A DNA stretch of 22,116 nt, from the NCBI GenBank assembly GCA_946629475.1, contig CAMOXX010000020.1, positions 1 to 22,116 on the forward strand. Direction: 5' to 3'. The translations under genes were made by a program, and so were the position numbers. Shown piece after piece: positions 15,343 through 22,116 of this stretch; position 1 is the first letter of the stretch; every line of letters starts with the position of its first letter. Under the pieces are notes generated by a model that had not been told where the DNA came from, did not search any database, and worked only from the letters and a program-made list of their open reading frames with translations. This DNA comes from an uncultured Blautia sp. (lineage in GTDB: Bacteria > Bacillota > Clostridia > Lachnospirales > Lachnospiraceae).

Positions 15343-15936
15343 ATGGCAGTAAACAGAGTACCTGTCCTTAAAAGGTGCAGATCCCTTGGTCTGGAACCGT
15401 TATATCTTGGCATTGACAAAAAGTCAAAAAGAACGCTGAAACGTGCGAACCGCAAGGTTTCCGAGTACGGCACCCAGCTGAAAGAAAAACAGAAAGCAAA
15501 ATTCATCTACGGCGTTCTTGAAAAGCCGTTCCGCAATTACTACCTGAAGGCCGACAGAATGCAGGGCCAGACAGGTGAAAACATGATGATCATGCTGGAG
15601 AGCAGACTGGACAACGTAATCTTCCGTCTTGGCTTTGCCAGAACAAGAAGAGAAGCCCGCCAGATCGTCGACCACAGACATGTGCTGGTCAACGGCAGGA
15701 TCGTCAACATTCCTTCCTTCCTCGTAAAGGCAGGGGATGAGATCGAAATCAAGGAAAAAGCAAAGAGCTCCGCAAGATATAAGGAGATTCTTGAGAGAAC
15801 CGGCGGCAGGGCAGTTCCTGCATGGCTGGAAGCGGATCAGGAAAATCTCAAGGGAACTGTGAAAGAGCTTCCGAGAAGAGAAGATATCGATGTTCCTGTA
15901 AATGAGATGCTGATCGTCGAGTTGTATTCCAAATAA
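15343..15936 (+). CDS. rpsD: 30S ribosomal protein S4
   Basis: 197 residues. Primary 16S rRNA-binding protein and, in several bacteria, a translational repressor of its own operon. The C-terminal half contains the S4 RNA-binding fold (ESRLDNVIFRLGFARTRREA ... VLVNGRIVN). The N-terminus has a single Cys and lacks the four-Cys zinc site, so it is the zinc-free (C-minus) type. The start is ATG 15343, with AGGAGG 9 bases upstream. An in-frame ATG at 15295 would overlap rpsK and is rejected. Confidence 0.97.
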   Translation: MAVNRVPVLKRCRSLGLEPLYLGIDKKSKRTLKRANRKVSEYGTQLKEKQKAKFIYGVLEKPFRNYYLKADRMQGQTGENMMIMLESRLDNVIFRLGFARTRREARQIVDHRHVLVNGRIVNIPSFLVKAGDEIEIKEKAKSSARYKEILERTGGRAVPAWLEADQENLKGTVKELPRREDIDVPVNEMLIVELYSK

Positions 15937-16020
15937 GACGTGAAGGCTGATCACAGCATGGCTGTATAAACGGGAGAAACCCTTCAATCGTTGTATTATC
16001 CACACAGGAGGGAATATATA

Positions 16021-16980
16021 GTGTTCGATTTCAATAAACCGAAAATTGAAATTAAGGAAATATCCGAAGATAAAAAGTTCGGAAGGTTCGTGGTCGAGCC
16101 TCTGGAAAGAGGATATGGCACTACTCTTGGCAACTCTCTCAGAAGAATCATGCTGTCTTCTCTGCCGGGTTCCGCAGTGAGCCAGGTTAAAATTGACGGT
16201 GTACTTCACGAATTCAGCTCGATCCCGGGTGTAAAAGAAGATGTAACCGAAATTATCATGAACCTGAAAAGCCTTGCGATCAAGAACAGCAGCAGCGACA
16301 ATGAGCCCAAAATGGCCTACATTGAATGCGAGGGCAAGGGCGTCGTCACCGCTGCCGATATCCAGACAGACCAGGATATCGAAATCATCAACAAGGATCA
16401 GGTTATCGCGACTCTCAACGGAGGAACCGACTGCCGTCTTGCGATGGAGCTTACCATCACAAACGGACGCGGCTATGTAAGCGCTGATAAAGGCAAGTCC
16501 GAGGATATGCCGATCGGAGCACTCGCAGTCGATGCCATTTATACTCCCGTTGACAGAGTGAACATGATTGTTGAGAATACCCGTGTCGGCCAGGTCACTG
16601 ATTATGACAAGCTGACGCTTGATGTGTATACCAACGGCACGCTTGATCCGGATGAAGCGGTGAGCCTTTCGGCAAAGGTGCTCAGCGAGCATCTGAGCCT
16701 GTTCATCGATCTTTCGGAAAACGCGAAGAACGCGGAGATCATGATCGAAAAAGAGGACGATGAGAAGGAAAAGGTTCTCGTGATGAGCATCGATGAACTG
16801 GAGCTTTCGGTTCGTTCCTACAATTGCCTGAAGCGTGCAGGAATCAACACGGTGGAAGAGCTTTGCAGCAAGACTCCGGACGATATGATGAAGGTCCGTA
16901 ATCTGGGCCGGAAGTCCCTGGAGGAAGTGCTGGCCAAGCTGAAAGAGCTGGGGCTTCAGCTTCAGCCTTCAGAAGAGTAG
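16021..16980 (+). CDS. rpoA: DNA-directed RNA polymerase alpha subunit
   Basis: 319 residues. The N-terminal dimerisation domain includes RFVVEPLERGYGTTLGNSLR and LPGSAVSQVKIDGVLHEFSS. The C-terminal domain (about 245-310), with SVRSYNCLKRAGINTVEEL and NLGRKSLEEVLAKL, binds UP elements and activators. The start is GTG 16021, with AGGAGGG 8 bases upstream; a TTG at 15991 would add ten non-conserved residues. The gene sits between rpsD (84-base gap) and rplQ (114-base gap). The latter gap holds a 7-bp hairpin (16994-17000 with 17007-17013). Confidence 0.98.
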   Translation: MFDFNKPKIEIKEISEDKKFGRFVVEPLERGYGTTLGNSLRRIMLSSLPGSAVSQVKIDGVLHEFSSIPGVKEDVTEIIMNLKSLAIKNSSSDNEPKMAYIECEGKGVVTAADIQTDQDIEIINKDQVIATLNGGTDCRLAMELTITNGRGYVSADKGKSEDMPIGALAVDAIYTPVDRVNMIVENTRVGQVTDYDKLTLDVYTNGTLDPDEAVSLSAKVLSEHLSLFIDLSENAKNAEIMIEKEDDEKEKVLVMSIDELELSVRSYNCLKRAGINTVEELCSKTPDDMMKVRNLGRKSLEEVLAKLKELGLQLQPSEE

Positions 16981-17094
16981 AGACAGGAAAGACATGTGCG
17001 GACAGACGCACATCAGCAGAATAGTGGATGCCAGACATTTGAGCAGTAAGTCCGAACCAGCATGCCCGGATGTTCCACAGATGGAGGAAGAAAA

Positions 17095-17631
17095 ATGGCA
17101 AATTACAGAAAACTCAGCAGAACTGCAGATCAGAGAAAAGCGCTTTTAAGAAACCAGGTTACCATGCTTCTGTATCATGGAAAAATCCGTACAACAGAGG
17201 CGAAAGCAAAGGAAATCCGTAAAATTGCGGAATCCCTGATTGCAAAGGCTGTAAAAGAAAGAGATAATTTTGAGACTGTCACCGTGACCGCAAAGGTTCC
17301 GCGCAAGAACGCTGACGGCAAGAGAGTTAAAGAAGTTGTCGACGGCAAAAAGAAGACAGTTTATGATGAAGTCCAGAAGGAAATCAAAAAGGATGCTCCC
17401 AGCAGGCTTCATGCACGCCGTCAGATGCTGAAGGTGTTTTATCCGGTCAAGGAAGTGCCGGAAAAAGGCGCTGGCCGCAAGAAAAACACAAAACAGGTAG
17501 ACATGGTGGAAAAGATGTTCGGCGAAATTGCACCGAAGTATGCGAATCGCAACGGCGGATATACCCGTATCGTCAAGATCGGTCCGCGCAAGGGCGATGG
17601 AGCTATGGAAGTTCTGATTGAGCTGGTATAA
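17095..17631 (+). CDS. rplQ: 50S ribosomal protein L17, extended form
   Basis: 178 residues, compared with about 120 in Bacillus subtilis. The N-terminus (NYRKLSRTADQRKALLRNQ) and C-terminus (GGYTRIVKIGPRKGDGA) are canonical L17. The extra length is mainly a Lys/Val-rich insertion at about residues 62-104, before the conserved SRLHARRQ, plus a shorter one at about 120-138. As I recall, related Lachnospiraceae also have long L17, so this is likely a lineage trait. The start is ATG 17095, with GGAGGAAG upstream. A GTG or ATG further upstream is not supported. It is the last gene of the cluster before the terminator. Confidence 0.95.
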   Translation: MANYRKLSRTADQRKALLRNQVTMLLYHGKIRTTEAKAKEIRKIAESLIAKAVKERDNFETVTVTAKVPRKNADGKRVKEVVDGKKKTVYDEVQKEIKKDAPSRLHARRQMLKVFYPVKEVPEKGAGRKKNTKQVDMVEKMFGEIAPKYANRNGGYTRIVKIGPRKGDGAMEVLIELV

Positions 17632-17632
17632 T
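17624..17632 (+). promoter_or_regulatory. Candidate extended -10 promoter for murT-gatD
   Basis: TGGTATAAT, an extended -10 with a perfect TATAAT, overlaps the rplQ stop codon. There is no good -35. If used, the murT leader would contain the terminator hairpin at 17687-17723. Confidence 0.35.
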
Positions 17633-17686
17633 CAGAGCAGGGGAAAGCATGCTTGCTGAACCCCTCCAAAAGTGTGTCTTTTTGGC

Positions 17687-17723
17687 GCCGCGGATCAGAT
17701 GTGTCTGGTCCGCGGCTTTCGTT
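17687..17723 (+). terminator. Strong intrinsic terminator after rplQ
   Basis: A 13-bp GC-rich stem (17687-17699 with 17704-17716, one G-U pair), a TGTG loop, and a TTTCGTT tail. It ends only 17 bases before the murT start codon. Confidence 0.85.
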
Positions 17724-17740
17724 ATCAGAGGAACGATGAG

Positions 17741-19078
17741 ATGGGATTCAGATGTACGGCCGCTGTTCTGGCGGCAAAGCTTACCGGCTTTTTCTGCAGG
17801 CTGACCGGAAGGCAGGGGGTCACGCTCTCCGGAAAAATAGCTCTGAAAATCTGCCCTGACCTTCTGGAAAGGCTCTCCGGCCAGGTCAGGAATAAGATTT
17901 TTGTTACCTGTGGAACCAATGGAAAAACAACAACAAACAATATGCTGGCTTCTGCCCTGGAAGCAGAAGGATATCAGGTGGTCTGCAACCATACCGGTTC
18001 CAATATGCTGAACGGGGTCGCTGCGGCTTTTGCCCTGAGCGCCGGCTGGAACGGAAGGCTGAAGGCTGATTACGCGGCGATCGAGGTGGACGAGGCCTCC
18101 ACAAAATATGTATTCCCGGCGATAAAGCCGGACTACATGGTTATGACCAACCTGTTCCGGGATCAGCTCGACAGGTACGGCGAGATCGATATTACAATGA
18201 ATATTCTGGAGGAGATGATCCGGAAGGTTCCGGAGATGAAGCTCATTGTAAATGCGGACGATGCCCTGTCGGAGTATCTCGCGGAGGATTCCGGCAACTC
18301 ATTTGCGACATACGGAATCAGCAATCCTGTTCTGAAAACCGCCACGAACGAGATCCGCGAGGGAAGATTCTGCAAACGATGCGGGGAGAGGCTCAGGTAC
18401 CGCTTTTATCATTACAGCCAGCTGGGTGACTACAGCTGCCCGAAATGCGGGTTCAAAAGACCTGTCCCGGATTATGACGGGTATGATGTATCGGTAGGAG
18501 ATACCATATCATTCAGCGTTGAAAAATGCAGACTGACGGCGAATTACAAAGGATTTTACAATGTATACAATGTGCTGGCGGCCTATGCGGCCCTCAGGAC
18601 AGCCGGGATTCCCATACCGCATTTTAAGAAGATGCTTCGCTCGTTTCATCCGGAAAACGGAAGAATGGAGCAGTTCACATACCGGGGAACCCGCATTACA
18701 CTGAATCTTGCCAAAAACCCGGCGGGCTTCAACCAGAATATTTCGGCGGTCATGCAGGATGCTTCTCCGAAGGACATTGTGATTGTAATTAATGACAACG
18801 CGCAGGACGGGCGCGATATCTCGTGGCTTTGGGACGTGGATTTTGACGCGCTGGGTGAGGAGAGCATAAAGTCCATCACAGTCAGCGGAATCCGCTGTCA
18901 GGATATGCGGCTCCGCATGAAGTATGTAGGGATCCGTGCGGATCTTGAACCGGATGTGGAGAAGGCTGTCCGGAAGAAGGCGGCCGACGGAGTGAAGAAC
19001 CTGTATGTTCTGGTCAATTATACTGCCCTTTTTGATACCCGGAATATCCTGAAACGACTGGAGGAGGGAAAAGAATGA
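17741..19078 (+). CDS. murT: Lipid II isoglutaminyl synthase subunit MurT
   Basis: 445 residues. The Mur-ligase-like subunit that, with GatD, amidates D-Glu of lipid II to D-isoglutamine in the cytoplasm. The P-loop CGTNGKTTT lies at residues 57-65. A family-typical zinc ribbon is inserted in the central domain: C211/C214 (CKRC) and C233/C236 (CPKC). The C-terminal DUF1727 domain has the NDNAQDGRDISWLWDVD block, with the Asp residues needed for activity in the family. The start is ATG 17741, with AGAGGAA at 17727-17733. An in-frame GTG at 17672 would place the rplQ terminator inside the coding region. The stop overlaps the gatD start by 4 bases (ATGA). Confidence 0.95.
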   Translation: MGFRCTAAVLAAKLTGFFCRLTGRQGVTLSGKIALKICPDLLERLSGQVRNKIFVTCGTNGKTTTNNMLASALEAEGYQVVCNHTGSNMLNGVAAAFALSAGWNGRLKADYAAIEVDEASTKYVFPAIKPDYMVMTNLFRDQLDRYGEIDITMNILEEMIRKVPEMKLIVNADDALSEYLAEDSGNSFATYGISNPVLKTATNEIREGRFCKRCGERLRYRFYHYSQLGDYSCPKCGFKRPVPDYDGYDVSVGDTISFSVEKCRLTANYKGFYNVYNVLAAYAALRTAGIPIPHFKKMLRSFHPENGRMEQFTYRGTRITLNLAKNPAGFNQNISAVMQDASPKDIVIVINDNAQDGRDISWLWDVDFDALGEESIKSITVSGIRCQDMRLRMKYVGIRADLEPDVEKAVRKKAADGVKNLYVLVNYTALFDTRNILKRLEEGKE

Positions 19079-19797
19079 AAATCACGATAGGACATTTGTA
19101 TCCCGACCTTCTGAATCTGTACGGAGACCGTGGAAACATCATGTGCCTGATGAAACGCTGTGAGTGGAGAGGAATCGAGGCGGAGACTGTTTCATTTGAA
19201 CTGAACGACAAAATCAGTTTTGAGAACCTTGATATTGTACTGCTGGGAGGGGGATCCGACCGGGAACAGATGATCGTCTGCACAAAGCTTCAGGAAATCC
19301 GGGAGGATTTCAGCCGCTATGTGGAGGACGGCGGCGTGGTAATCGCTGTGTGCGGCGGATACCAGCTGCTCGGCCATTATTACCGCACCGACCAGGGAGA
19401 GATGAAAGGGCTCAGCCTTGTGGATCTTTATACAGAACAGGGAGAAGGCAGACTGATCGGGAATGTCGTATTGAAAAGCGATCTTTTTGAGATGCCGGTC
19501 ACAGGCTTTGAAAATCACGGCGGAAGAACCACGCTCGGAAAGTGCCGCCCGCTTGGAAAGGTTCTCTGCGGATACGGGAACGACGGACAGAGCGGCTATG
19601 AAGGAGCGGTTTATAAAAACGTGATCGGAACTTATCTGCACGGACCGATTCTTCCCAAAAACCCGAATCTGGCGGATTATCTGATCAGAAAAGCCCTGGA
19701 ACGCAAGTATGGAAAGGAAATTTCGCTGGAACCTCTGAAGGACAAAGAAGAGCGTGAAGCCAACGATTATGTGGTCCGAAGGTTCGTCCAAATATAA
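19075..19797 (+). CDS. gatD: Lipid II isoglutaminyl synthase glutaminase subunit GatD
   Basis: 240 residues, class I glutamine amidotransferase (CobQ/CobB-type GATase). It releases ammonia from glutamine for MurT. The nucleophile is Cys93 (AVCGGYQLLG) and the catalytic His is His189 (TYLHGPIL), at nearly the same positions as the Staphylococcus aureus enzyme (Cys94/His189). It overlaps murT by 4 bases, so the two are translationally coupled to build the 1:1 complex. No terminator is visible after the stop; the rubredoxin promoter begins 26 bases later. Confidence 0.96.
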   Translation: MKITIGHLYPDLLNLYGDRGNIMCLMKRCEWRGIEAETVSFELNDKISFENLDIVLLGGGSDREQMIVCTKLQEIREDFSRYVEDGGVVIAVCGGYQLLGHYYRTDQGEMKGLSLVDLYTEQGEGRLIGNVVLKSDLFEMPVTGFENHGGRTTLGKCRPLGKVLCGYGNDGQSGYEGAVYKNVIGTYLHGPILPKNPNLADYLIRKALERKYGKEISLEPLKDKEEREANDYVVRRFVQI

Positions 19798-19823
19798 ACA
19801 CAAAATACTAATTGGCAAAAGTC

Positions 19824-19852
19824 TTGCAAAGCAGGTTGACGGAATGTATAAT
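19824..19852 (+). promoter_or_regulatory. Sigma-A promoter for rubredoxin
   Basis: TTGCAA at 19824-19829, a 17-base spacer, and a perfect TATAAT at 19847-19852. It gives a leader of about 57 bases before the rubredoxin ATG. Confidence 0.8.
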
Positions 19853-19915
19853 TATGTTATTCGATCCGGAAGAACCGGAGCGAATCCTTCATGAAAACAG
19901 AAAGGAGTATCTACT

Positions 19916-20074
19916 ATGCAGAAATATGTATGTGAGCCCTGCGGATATGTTTATGATCCTGCAGAGGGCGATCCGGATAACGGGATTGCTCCGGGTACAG
20001 CATTTGAAGATCTTCCGGATGACTGGACATGTCCGGTATGCGGAGTATCTAAGGATGAGTTCGTACCTGAATAA
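19916..20074 (+). CDS. Rubredoxin
   Basis: A 52-residue one-iron electron-transfer protein. Both Fe-binding knuckles are intact: C6/C9 (CEPCGY) and C39/C42 (CPVCG). The family core (YDPAEGDPDNGIAPGTAFEDLP, DDWTCPVC) is complete. The start is ATG 19916, with AAAGGAG at 19901-19907, 8 bases upstream. The gene stands alone between its own promoter and terminator, so its redox partner is elsewhere. In anaerobes rubredoxin commonly feeds electrons to oxygen- or peroxide-reducing enzymes; that role here is inferred. Confidence 0.97.
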   Translation: MQKYVCEPCGYVYDPAEGDPDNGIAPGTAFEDLPDDWTCPVCGVSKDEFVPE

Positions 20075-20085
20075 CAGGTAACACA

Positions 20086-20126
20086 GAGGTGCCGAAAGCA
20101 GGGGGGCTTTTGACACCTTCTTTTTT
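20086..20126 (+). terminator. Terminator after rubredoxin
   Basis: AGGTG (20087-20091) pairs with CACCT (20114-20118), and an inner AAAGC pairs with GCTTT. A six-T run follows at 20121-20126. Confidence 0.7.
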
Positions 20127-20147
20127 CCGGGGATAAGGGGATGCGAT

Positions 20148-20798
20148 ATGGCAAAGTATAATAATCAGAAGGCTAAAATTCTGTTCTTGCAGCAAATGTT
20201 GTATGAAACGGGGGAGAATCATACAATATCCATGCAGATGATTCTGGATAATCTTCAAAAAAAGGGTATCAGGGCGGAGCGGAAAAGCATCTATGATGAC
20301 ATGGATGTGCTTCGTTTTTTTGGCATGGACATCCGCTACAGGAGAGAAAGACCTTCGGGCTATTATCTTGAAGGACTTTCGGAGACGGCCCTGAAAATGC
20401 CTGAACCTGTCTATGTGCCCTCACCGCAGGCGGAAGAGCTGCCGGCGGGTGAGGATGATGCCGCCGGGCCTGAGAGAGATCCCGGGACGGATGACCGGAC
20501 GGCGATGCTGCCGGATGACTCGTCGTGGATGAAACCGGCCAGGACAGACAGAAAAAAACAGATGAAGCTGCAGTGCTCGGAGAAGGGCCGAAAGCTGGCA
20601 TGGGAGTATTTCGGGGACAGTGCGGAGTATAAAAAGCGCGAGGATGAAACCTTTGTTGTCACGGCTCCGCTGTTGGAGGATCCTTCCTTTTTCGGATGGC
20701 TCACTGCCGCCGGAGGGGAGATCCGGCTGATAAAACCCAAAAAGACATCCCAGGCTTACCGGGATTTCCTGAAGGGAATTATCAAAGATTATAAATAG
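20148..20798 (+). CDS. Shortened WYL-type transcriptional regulator (HTH plus WCX, no WYL core)
   Basis: 216 residues. Residues 1-75 form a winged HTH like those of WYL regulators (RAERKSIYDDMDVLRFFGMDI, then a RERPSGYYL wing). Residues about 138-216 match the C-terminal WCX-type extension (DETFVVTAPLLEDPSFFGWL ... YRDFLKGIIKDY). Full-length relatives have about 300 residues, with the ligand-binding WYL domain between these parts. Here that place is taken by a 60-residue Pro/Asp/Glu-rich linker (about 80-135). Reading through shows no frameshift, so it looks like an in-frame loss rather than a broken gene. The start is ATG 20148, with AAGGGGA upstream. The target is unknown; the downstream binding-protein gene is a candidate. 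Confidence 0.75.
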   Translation: MAKYNNQKAKILFLQQMLYETGENHTISMQMILDNLQKKGIRAERKSIYDDMDVLRFFGMDIRYRRERPSGYYLEGLSETALKMPEPVYVPSPQAEELPAGEDDAAGPERDPGTDDRTAMLPDDSSWMKPARTDRKKQMKLQCSEKGRKLAWEYFGDSAEYKKREDETFVVTAPLLEDPSFFGWLTAAGGEIRLIKPKKTSQAYRDFLKGIIKDYK

Positions 20799-20862
20799 TA
20801 AATTTGTTCCGTACAGGGCGAAGCACCTGCTGCTGAGCCCGTCCAAAAACGTGATGCGTCAG

Positions 20863-20903
20863 GCAAAAATCCATCGCTGAAGGCGATTTGTATGGATTTT
20901 TGC
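20863..20903 (+). other. Perfect 12-bp hairpin upstream of the sugar-binding lipoprotein gene
   Basis: Bases 20863-20874 are exactly complementary to 20892-20903, with an inner TCGC/GCGA stem in the loop. The right arm contains TTTTT but is followed by GCGTATC, so it is at best an atypical terminator for the regulator gene. Confidence 0.55.
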
Positions 20904-20905
20904 GC

Positions 20906-20932
20906 GTATCTGTGAAGGTACTGAACAGATAC
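20906..20932 (+). other. Second hairpin, next to the lipoprotein ribosome binding site
   Basis: GTATCTGT (20906-20913) pairs perfectly with ACAGATAC (20925-20932) around an 11-base loop. It ends 3 bases before the AGAGGA site (20936-20941). Confidence 0.5.
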
Positions 20933-20950
20933 ACCAGAGGAATGGAGCAG

Positions 20951-22116
20951 ATGAAGAGAAGACTGGCTGTAGTTCTGCTGGGAATAACCGTATTCCTGCC
21001 GCTTGTATCTGCATGCGGCATAAAGAACGAGGCTTCCAAGGCAGCTGCCGAGAGCGAAAAAACTGAAAAAGAAGGAAACGGGGAGGCGGCTGATCCGGGC
21101 GAAGCGGAAGAGGAGGAGCCGGAGGCCGAAACCAAAGAGCCCGACAGAATCGCCATACTTTTTCCGGGAGAAAGAGGCGACAAAAGGTGGGCTGCCGATG
21201 CCGAAGAAATGCAGAACGCTTTTCGGGAGGCAGGATACGAATCCACTGTTCTGTTTGCGGACGGGGATGCTGAGCTTCAGTCCCGCCAGGTCATCGATGA
21301 GGCGGTGGAGCATACGGTCGCCATGGTGATATCGCCTGCAGACCCATATGGCCTTTCGGACGCTCTTGATTCTGCGTCGGAAGCCGGGATTCCGGTCTTT
21401 GACTACGATGAGCTGATCATGGATACGGATTCTGTCGATTATTTTGTAACGTTCGACAACAGGGAGGCCGGCCATCAGATGGCGAAAAAGCTTTCGCAGG
21501 ACAATTCCCTGGAGCGTCATAAAGAGGATGATCCTCCGCTCACCGCAGGGTATCTGATGGAAACAGGCGAGGTCAGCACCCTGTTCCTGTATAACGGTCT
21601 CCTGGAGGAAATCGGACAGTATTACGAATCAGGCGCTCTTGCGTCGGTTTCAGGGGAAGCTTTTGACCAGGCTTCGCTTGTGGACCAGGCCCGCGGTACT
21701 TTGAAAGAGGAGCAGGAGGAGATTCTGCGCGAGTCTGCGCCGGACATCCTGTGCGTTTCGGGGCCGGATTCAGCCCGGATTGCGGAGGCAGTCGGTACAC
21801 CTGAGATGTATATTATTGCGGGTGACAGCAGCGCGGAGACGGTACAGGCAGCGGCGGACGGAATCATCGACGCTTTTGTGTTCCGGGACAATCGGATTCT
21901 TGCAAAGAAGTGTGCGGAGACGGTTCTGACATACCTGTCGGGGGAGGATCCCGAGGTTTCGAACTACGGGGATTATGATAATGGAACCCGCACGGTTCGT
22001 ACCATCACCTGTGAGGAGCAGACGTACGACCAGGGCAGCTTTGAGGTACTTCTCGATAACGGCGTTTTTTCGGAGGATGAGATCCGGTTGAAAGAGGAAG
22101 AGGCGCCGGCAGAAGA
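20951..22116 (+). CDS. Sugar-type periplasmic-binding lipoprotein (XylF/ChvE-like), 3' end outside the window
   Basis: 388 codons are visible and the frame is open to the last base. A lipoprotein signal ends in the lipobox LVSAC with lipidated Cys22. An acidic Glu/Ala-rich spacer follows (about 27-65) and keeps the domain off the membrane. Then comes a periplasmic-binding-protein type I fold: RIAILFPGERGDKRW, the VAMVISPADP segment, AGIPVFDYDELI and YFVTFDNREAGHQMAKKL. The FDN motif is like that of xylose and multiple-sugar binding proteins. The likely role is sugar capture for an ABC importer or a sensor; the ligand is inferred from the family. The start is ATG 20951, with AGAGGA at 20936-20941; an in-frame ATG at 20942 abuts that site. 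It follows the WYL-like regulator by 152 bases. Confidence 0.85.
   Translation, partial: MKRRLAVVLLGITVFLPLVSACGIKNEASKAAAESEKTEKEGNGEAADPGEAEEEEPEAETKEPDRIAILFPGERGDKRWAADAEEMQNAFREAGYESTVLFADGDAELQSRQVIDEAVEHTVAMVISPADPYGLSDALDSASEAGIPVFDYDELIMDTDSVDYFVTFDNREAGHQMAKKLSQDNSLERHKEDDPPLTAGYLMETGEVSTLFLYNGLLEEIGQYYESGALASVSGEAFDQASLVDQARGTLKEEQEEILRESAPDILCVSGPDSARIAEAVGTPEMYIIAGDSSAETVQAAADGIIDAFVFRDNRILAKKCAETVLTYLSGEDPEVSNYGDYDNGTRTVRTITCEEQTYDQGSFEVLLDNGVFSEDEIRLKEEEAPAE

Noticed and set aside
15424..16692. 422-codon antisense ORF across rpsD and rpoA
   Set aside because: It is a shadow of two certain ribosomal and polymerase genes.
17672..17740. Upstream GTG start for murT
   Set aside because: It would translate through the rplQ terminator, whereas ATG 17741 has a good ribosome binding site and begins where MurT homologues do.
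1..22116. tRNA, rRNA, CRISPR arrays, insertion sequences, prophage genes
   Set aside because: Reading both strands gave no cloverleaf, spaced repeats, transposase, integrase or phage structural signatures.

Overview
The window looks like chromosomal DNA from a member of the Clostridia, most likely Lachnospiraceae. This rests on Gram-positive style genes (MurT/GatD lipid II amidation, NlpC/P60 wall hydrolases, lipoproteins with a lipobox), strong AGGAGG-type ribosome binding sites, -35/-10 promoters with 17-bp spacers, a lone rubredoxin typical of anaerobes, a DUF5685-type gene, and an extended ribosomal protein L17. All convincing genes are on the + strand; the long antisense ORFs are shadows.

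Layout. (1) 1-2372: the 3' part of an extremely acidic protein with a Tyr-Gly-Glu-rich tail, then an RlmI-type 23S rRNA methyltransferase with its own terminator. A 31-bp perfect inverted repeat of unknown role follows. (2) 2593-8863: a promoter, then an oligopeptide-type solute-binding lipoprotein without transporter genes, directly followed by a dCache-HAMP-degenerate GGDEF-EAL c-di-GMP phosphodiesterase. After these come a small membrane zinc-ribbon protein, a DUF5685-like protein with two Asp-rich motifs, and a J-domain/TPR protein with a Cys-rich tail. The last two overlap by 8 bases. (3) 8871-13996: three secreted wall hydrolases, each with its own promoter. Two are tandem paralogues with cell-wall-binding repeats and a divergent NlpC/P60 domain; the third is PcsB/CwlO-like (coiled coil, YD-like linker, canonical NlpC/P60). 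(4) 14013-17723: an alpha-operon-type cluster, rpmJ-rpsM-rpsK-rpsD-rpoA-rplQ, which starts from its own promoter rather than following infA and ends in a strong terminator. A 282-base rpmJ-rpsM spacer is rich in potential RNA structure. (5) 17741-19797: murT-gatD, overlapping by 4 bases, which together amidate lipid II. (6) 19824-22116: rubredoxin with its own promoter and terminator, a shortened WYL-type regulator lacking the WYL core, and the start of a sugar-type periplasmic-binding lipoprotein that runs off the window.

The most interesting candidates are four: the solute-binding lipoprotein plus c-di-GMP phosphodiesterase pair (a likely ligand-sensing unit, analogous to NspS-MbaA of Vibrio cholerae); the DUF5685-like protein, whose motifs resemble those of isoprenoid synthases, coupled to a J-domain protein; the structured rpmJ-rpsM spacer; and the 31-bp perfect palindrome. 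No tRNA, rRNA, CRISPR array, transposase or phage gene was seen.
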